From CAZFNQ01 sp964520375 (GTDB lineage Bacteria > Patescibacteriota > Saccharimonadia > Saccharimonadales > JANWIN01), in assembly GCA_964520375.1 (NCBI GenBank), contig CAZFNQ010000018.1, positions 1 through 9,180 on the forward strand: a stretch of DNA of 9,180 bases, written 5' to 3'. Positions within the stretch are counted from its first letter, which is position 1. Each line of letters opens with the position of its first letter. Positions 5,282 through 9,180 of this stretch are shown piece after piece. Both the position numbers and the translations under genes were made by a program. The notes below the pieces were generated by a model. It was not told where the DNA came from. It worked only from the letters and a program-made list of their open reading frames with translations, and did not search any database.

Positions 5282-7507
5282 ATGTTTGAACTCACAGTAC
5301 TAGCAATATCTGCCATTATCAATATTTTACTTGGCGTTGTTGTGCTGCTTAAAAATTCGGCCAGCGCGACAAATAAATTATTCTTTATGCTGACGGTCAG
5401 CTTTGCTGTTTGGTCAACAGTCAACTATATCTCCATTCACCCCGTATTATTGCCTCAACTCTGGTGGATCCGGCTGGTATTGTTCTGTGCGACGTTTCTT
5501 TGCCTATCGGTTTTTCTGACTTTTAATGTCTTTCCTCACTATGTTCTTCCGCCCTCAAGATGGGCTCGAAAAATTGCTGTTAGCGCGGCAGTTATAGTAA
5601 TGCCACTGACCTTAACACCTGTCATATTTAAAGACCTTAAATTTCAAAACGGTAGTCCTCAGCCAGTGCCAAATTTTGGGATTCCACTCTTTGCTTTAAC
5701 TGTCGTAGGATTATTGATTGGCGGAGTGGTTACACTGATAAGAAAATACAAGCGGTCCGACACTAAGCAAAAAACCCAAATCCGCTTCGTGTTAATGGGA
5801 CTTGCAGGCGCCTTCAGTCTAATCGTCATCACTGACTTTCTATTCGTTGTGGTGTTGCATAACACAAAGTTAGTGCCCCTAGGTCCGGCCTACACACTTA
5901 TTTTTAGCAGCTCTCTGGCCTATGCGATTGTACGGCACAAGTTGTTTGACATCAGAGCAGCCGCTGCTAGGGCTTTAGCATACATATTATCTTTGAGTTT
6001 TATCGCTGTTATATACGGCGTACTAATCTTTACCGTGTCGGCATTATTTACCCAACAAGGAAATCTTGGGGCTGTCCAACGGGCGTATTATATAGCGTTT
6101 GCCATATTAACTGCACTTCTTTATCAAAGGGTTAAAAAGTTTTTCGACCGAATCACAAACCGTATTTTTTTCAAAGACTCATATGATCCCCAACAATTCA
6201 TTGATCAGCTTAACGATATACTTGTATCGACAATAGATATTGACCAGCTGCTCAACGCGACTGCCCAACTGGTTAGCGCTACGCTTAAATCATCTTTTGT
6301 GGATTTTGTAATTACTGATAATGAAAATAAAAGCAATTTAAGAATCATCGGTCACGGAGATAAAAAGATTACTTCCCAAGCTCTTGATGAAGTTGTCGAT
6401 CTACTAAACAAGGCACACACAAAATTATTCGTAACCGACGAGTTGGTTGACCAAAACCAATCCCATCTGCACAATTTGTTAAACAATCAAGATATTGCTT
6501 CTGTAGTCCGGCTGTCGACCCATGAAAAACAAATTGGCTATATAATAATCAGTTTTAAACAGAGTGGGGATGCCTATCGTACTAATGATGTTAAGCTGCT
6601 GGAAATAATTTCTGACGAAGTGGCTTTAGCAATTCAAAACGCGCTGCGCTTTGAAGAGATAAAACATTTTAATATCACCTTGCAGGAGAAAGTTGAGAGT
6701 GCAACCAAAGAACTGCGCAAGACAAACGAGAAATTAAGGGAATTGGATGAAACCAAAGACGAGTTCATTAGCATGGCTTCTCACCAGCTGCGCACGCCGC
6801 TAACCACAGTCAAGGGCTATGTCAGCATGGTGCTGGAAGGCGATGCTGGCAAAGTCAGCGCTAATCAGCGTAAACTGCTAAATCAATCTTTCCTAAGTGC
6901 CCAACGAATGGTTTATCTAATCGCTGATCTGTTAAATATCTCACGCCTGCGCACTGGTAAGTTTGTAATTGACGCCGCTCCGTCAAATTTAGCGGATGTA
7001 GTGGAGGGCGAGATAGTCCAGCTAGTAGAAGTTGCCAAATCCCGCAACCTGGAATTAACTTATGTTAAGCCCAAAAATTTCCCTGAGCTCATGCTAGATG
7101 AAACTAAAATTCGCCAAGTCATCATGAACTTTGCAGATAACGCCATTTATTACACCCCGGCCGGCGGTCACATACATGTCAACCTAGTGGATAACCCTGA
7201 GACAGTTGAATTTACAGTGGTTGATGATGGCATTGGCGTGCCCAAAGCCGAGCAACACCATATGTTCAGCAAATTTTATCGAGCTGGCAATGCCAAAAAG
7301 GCCCGGCCAGACGGTACGGGGCTTGGACTATTCATGGCTAAAAAAGTAGTGGTAGCCCAAGACGGCGCCATAATCTTTAAGAGCGAAGAAGGCAAAGGCA
7401 GCACTTTTGGCTTCAGCTTCGCTAAAAGCAAGCTCAAAGTCCCAGACCATTTAAAGTCAGATAAATCCGACAAAACCAAGACTGCTAAAGAACCCAGCCT
7501 CGTCTAA
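5282..7507 (+). CDS. Multi-pass membrane sensor histidine kinase with GAF-like domain
   Basis: The sensor is a likely partner for a response regulator. Positions below count from an in-frame TTG at 5258; subtract 8 for the ATG at 5282. That ATG is preferred because the first membrane helix (FELTVLAISAIINILLGVVV) begins directly after it. About seven helices cover 10-220, with a further pair at 240-290. A GAF-like domain spans about 315-465, followed by a coiled coil at 474-500. The kinase core is complete: H-box SMASHQLRTPLT with H509 (codon 6782-6784), N-box IMNFADNAIYY (622-632), G1 DDGIGVP (656-662), F-box MFSKFYRAG (669-677), G2 GTGLGLFMAKK (686-696), and G3 GKGSTFGF (712-719). The tail is a charged Lys/Asp stretch. 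G/C content rises from 19 of 60 bases (6121-6180) to 36 of 60 at the H-box (6781-6840). The signal sensed is unknown. No regulator gene adjoins it. Confidence 0.95.
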   Translation: MFELTVLAISAIINILLGVVVLLKNSASATNKLFFMLTVSFAVWSTVNYISIHPVLLPQLWWIRLVLFCATFLCLSVFLTFNVFPHYVLPPSRWARKIAVSAAVIVMPLTLTPVIFKDLKFQNGSPQPVPNFGIPLFALTVVGLLIGGVVTLIRKYKRSDTKQKTQIRFVLMGLAGAFSLIVITDFLFVVVLHNTKLVPLGPAYTLIFSSSLAYAIVRHKLFDIRAAAARALAYILSLSFIAVIYGVLIFTVSALFTQQGNLGAVQRAYYIAFAILTALLYQRVKKFFDRITNRIFFKDSYDPQQFIDQLNDILVSTIDIDQLLNATAQLVSATLKSSFVDFVITDNENKSNLRIIGHGDKKITSQALDEVVDLLNKAHTKLFVTDELVDQNQSHLHNLLNNQDIASVVRLSTHEKQIGYIIISFKQSGDAYRTNDVKLLEIISDEVALAIQNALRFEEIKHFNITLQEKVESATKELRKTNEKLRELDETKDEFISMASHQLRTPLTTVKGYVSMVLEGDAGKVSANQRKLLNQSFLSAQRMVYLIADLLNISRLRTGKFVIDAAPSNLADVVEGEIVQLVEVAKSRNLELTYVKPKNFPELMLDETKIRQVIMNFADNAIYYTPAGGHIHVNLVDNPETVEFTVVDDGIGVPKAEQHHMFSKFYRAGNAKKARPDGTGLGLFMAKKVVVAQDGAIIFKSEEGKGSTFGFSFAKSKLKVPDHLKSDKSDKTKTAKEPSLV

Positions 7508-7600
7508 ACCATAGACTTGCTACTAAGAAATAACCTCTGTATATTACTATTGCATTTATGTCAATAATATGCTAATGTTAATGTGTTTAAGAGAAAATTT

Positions 7601-8632
7601 ATGGCAAATGGTATAGCACATAATCTGGTGGAGCAATTAACCGTTCCACAATTTGAAACACCGGCGGCTATGGTTGGTTCCGTTGCTATTGCCGGTGCTT
7701 TAGTTCTAAGTCAGCTTGGCATTCACAAACACTCCAAAGAAGCCTTTGCCGTAAAAAACCCTAACCCAGCACTGCTCAAAGAAGCGGTCGTTAACCCCGA
7801 AACCCACAGATCCGTTAAAGCTTCAACGCTTAGACGACTAGGCTCAAGCATGCTGCTAACCCTAGGCCTAGGCCTTGGTGCTGGTTCGCTATTATCTCAT
7901 CCCAGCTACGAATCGACATCACCCAATGATAGTGCCAATACTGCTGTAGTCATGGACAGCTCCTGGAGCATGCTAAAAACCCACGATATGGGCAACCAAA
8001 ACACCAGCCGTTTTAGCTTAGCCCGTAAAAGTTTAAGTCAGGCCGATTATCCAGGAAGTCTAGCTGTCGTTCAATTTGGCCAAGGTGAACATATCTCTAT
8101 ACCCTTATCTAAAGACTGGAAACCACGCACCGGCCGTATTAATAACCGACAAGTTGACCCCAATGGCGGCGATCTTAGCCACGCGCTTGATACCGCCGCA
8201 TCACTGCTACCAGACAGACGACGTCCCAAAAAGACAAATGGAGCCGATATCCAAAATACCATTTTGGTAGTATCTGATGGAACGATCGAGAACACAGCTG
8301 ACGAAATTTCAGCCGAAGTTCACAAACTCAAGGCTCAGGGCACAAATGTTGAAGTCATCGTGCCGGGTACAAATAGTGCTAAGTACCAAGTCGGTAATGG
8401 TGTGCCGCTAGCTTCTGGCATACGACCGGATATATTTAAAGGATTTAACCGGGATCAAGTGACAGTGGCCGGGAATGAAGTAGCGCTGAACCAAGCAATA
8501 AGGGACAGTTTAAACCAGGCTGGCACCAGCAAAGAACGTCATGACTGGCAACTGGGTCTTGGTCTTGGCGTATTAATAGGCAGTGTTGGCCTAATAAAAG
8601 ATATCTGGCAGCGGGCCCGCAGAATTGTATAA
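7601..8632 (+). CDS. Membrane-anchored von Willebrand factor A (BatA-like) protein
   Basis: This 343-residue protein has two N-terminal helices (about 22-40 and 79-99), a VWA domain (about 113-300) and a C-terminal helix (about 317-335) followed by a basic tail QRARRIV. That layout is BatA/BatB-like. The loop between helices 1 and 2 is rich in Lys/Arg, which by positive-inside places it in the cytoplasm and the VWA domain outside. The metal site motif DSSWS (D119, S121, S123) is intact, and SDG (225-227) supplies the last Asp. At the place of the usual metal-binding Thr the sequence reads GGDLSHAL (189-196), so that Thr is missing or replaced. The ATG at 7601 is chosen, with AAGAG at 7588-7592 upstream. 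An in-frame GTG at 7583 would add six residues. Fourteen bases separate its stop from the MoxR ATG, so the two form one operon and presumably one complex. Confidence 0.87.
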   Translation: MANGIAHNLVEQLTVPQFETPAAMVGSVAIAGALVLSQLGIHKHSKEAFAVKNPNPALLKEAVVNPETHRSVKASTLRRLGSSMLLTLGLGLGAGSLLSHPSYESTSPNDSANTAVVMDSSWSMLKTHDMGNQNTSRFSLARKSLSQADYPGSLAVVQFGQGEHISIPLSKDWKPRTGRINNRQVDPNGGDLSHALDTAASLLPDRRRPKKTNGADIQNTILVVSDGTIENTADEISAEVHKLKAQGTNVEVIVPGTNSAKYQVGNGVPLASGIRPDIFKGFNRDQVTVAGNEVALNQAIRDSLNQAGTSKERHDWQLGLGLGVLIGSVGLIKDIWQRARRIV

Positions 8633-8633
8633 A

Positions 8634-8640
8634 TAAGGAG
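8634..8640 (+). promoter_or_regulatory. Strong Shine-Dalgarno of the MoxR gene
   Basis: TAAGGAG ends 6 nt before the ATG at 8647. It is the only near-consensus ribosome binding site in the window, and it fixes the MoxR start. It belongs to an operon-internal gene, in contrast to the first genes of transcripts here, which lack one. Confidence 0.85.
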
Positions 8641-8646
8641 AATATT

Positions 8647-9180
8647 ATGACTACAGAATTTGAACAAGAAAGATCAGAATTTGAACGAGCATTTGACACA
8701 ATGAGCCTGCTCAATGGCGAGCTGGCAAGGAACGTACATTTAAACGAACGCGATCGACAAATGTTAGTTGGCTCACTATGTCTTGAATCAGCCGTTCTAC
8801 TAGAAGGTGATCCTGGTACCGGTAAAACAACAATTGCCAATACAGCTGCAATTGCCATGGGTGGCGACTTCAACCGCGTCCAAGGTACTTCTGACCAGGT
8901 ACCTTCAGACATAACTGGTAGTGAAATATGGAACCCTGGCACCAGAGATTTTGAGTTTAGACCAGGACCAATATTTACCAATGTCTTGCTGATAGATGAA
9001 ATTAACCGAACTTCTGAAAAAACCCAAGCTGGACTACTTCAGGGAATGGCAGAAAGAAACGTCACGGTTAACGGTAAAACACATAAAATGCCTCAACCAT
9101 TTGTTGTTCTGGCAACCCAGAACCCTAATGAGGACGGTGAAGGTACTTCTAATCTAACGAAAGCTAACCTGGATCGTTTT
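8647..9180 (+). CDS. MoxR-family AAA+ ATPase, C-terminus cut by window edge
   Basis: This is an ATP-driven, chaperone-like ATPase acting with the VWA protein encoded just upstream. The visible 178 residues cover most of the AAA+ core: Walker A GDPGTGKT (54-61), QGTSDQVPSDITG (79-91; the family reads QFTPDLLPSDITG), RPGPIFTNVLLIDEINR (105-121) with Walker B D117-E118, KTQAGLLQGMAE (125-136), and sensor 1 ATQNPNEDGEGTS (156-168). The frame is open to the last base at NLDRF, which leads into the arginine-finger region. In many genomes moxR precedes a DUF58 gene and VWA genes; here the VWA gene comes first and anything downstream is out of view. Identity as MoxR-type is secure. The cellular client is unknown. 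Confidence 0.95.
   Translation, partial: MTTEFEQERSEFERAFDTMSLLNGELARNVHLNERDRQMLVGSLCLESAVLLEGDPGTGKTTIANTAAIAMGGDFNRVQGTSDQVPSDITGSEIWNPGTRDFEFRPGPIFTNVLLIDEINRTSEKTQAGLLQGMAERNVTVNGKTHKMPQPFVVLATQNPNEDGEGTSNLTKANLDRF

Noticed and set aside
7502..7516. Hairpin GTCTA-AACCA-TAGAC over the kinase stop codon as a terminator
   Set aside because: The stem is only 5 bp with one or two G-C pairs more than A-T, and no T-run follows, so it does not support an intrinsic terminator.
7861..7872. 12-bp palindrome CCTAGGCCTAGG in the VWA gene as a protein-binding site
   Set aside because: It falls within codons for the alternating Leu-Gly membrane helix (LGLGLG), which explains it.
8445..8981. A 178-codon open frame on the minus strand over the end of the VWA gene and the start of moxR
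   Set aside because: It is antisense to two genes with strong family motifs and crosses their junction. Its translation is Ser/Pro/Leu-rich with no recognisable domain.
1..9180. TGA recoded to Gly or Trp, as in some CPR lineages
   Set aside because: No gene contains an in-frame TGA. Gly and Trp positions in conserved motifs use GGN and TGG. No gene here ends in TGA either, but six stops are too few to read anything into that.

Overview
The window reads as a piece of a small-genome bacterial chromosome, most likely from the Patescibacteria/CPR and perhaps Saccharibacteria. This assignment is by pattern recognition: the histidine kinase H-box (SMASHQLRTPLT followed by KGYVSMVLEGDAGK), the short response regulator and the PaaK-like protein resemble CPR homologues I know. 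The code is standard in appearance. All six visible stop codons are TAA or TAG, and no in-frame TGA occurs in any gene. There is no tRNA, rRNA, CRISPR array, insertion sequence or attachment site.

Layout. (i) 1-284, minus strand: the N-terminal 94 residues of a response regulator receiver domain, cut by the window edge. (ii) 367-1614, plus strand: a ThiF/E1-like protein of the Rv1355c type that lacks a catalytic cysteine. It converges on (iii) 1601-2569, minus strand: an Acg/Rv3131-like nitroreductase-fold flavoprotein. The two 3' ends overlap by 14 bp. In mycobacteria these two domains are fused in one protein, Rv1355c. (iv) A divergent regulatory gap, 2570-2706. (v) 2707-3801 and 3805-5229, plus strand: a leucine/glutamate-dehydrogenase-family amino acid dehydrogenase followed 3 nt later by a PaaK/CapK-like adenylate-forming enzyme. 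(vi) 5282-7507, plus strand: a multi-pass membrane sensor histidine kinase with all catalytic boxes. (vii) 7601-8632 and 8647-9180 (cut), plus strand: a membrane-anchored von Willebrand factor A protein and a MoxR-type AAA+ ATPase.

Working together. The last pair is a recognisable MoxR-VWA module. Such modules are generally thought to act in chaperone-like maturation or stress functions at the membrane. The response regulator and the histidine kinase may be partners although four metabolic genes lie between them. Those four genes (ThiF-like, nitroreductase-like, amino acid dehydrogenase, acyl-adenylating enzyme) form the accessory-looking part of the window. They suggest a small pathway in which an amino acid or 2-oxo acid is oxidised or aminated and a carboxylate is activated by adenylation. 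The substrate and product cannot be read from the sequence.

Regulation. Several first-in-transcript genes have a -10-like hexamer 6 to 11 nt before a start codon and no Shine-Dalgarno, which hints at leaderless mRNAs. The internal gene moxR instead has a near-perfect TAAGGAG.
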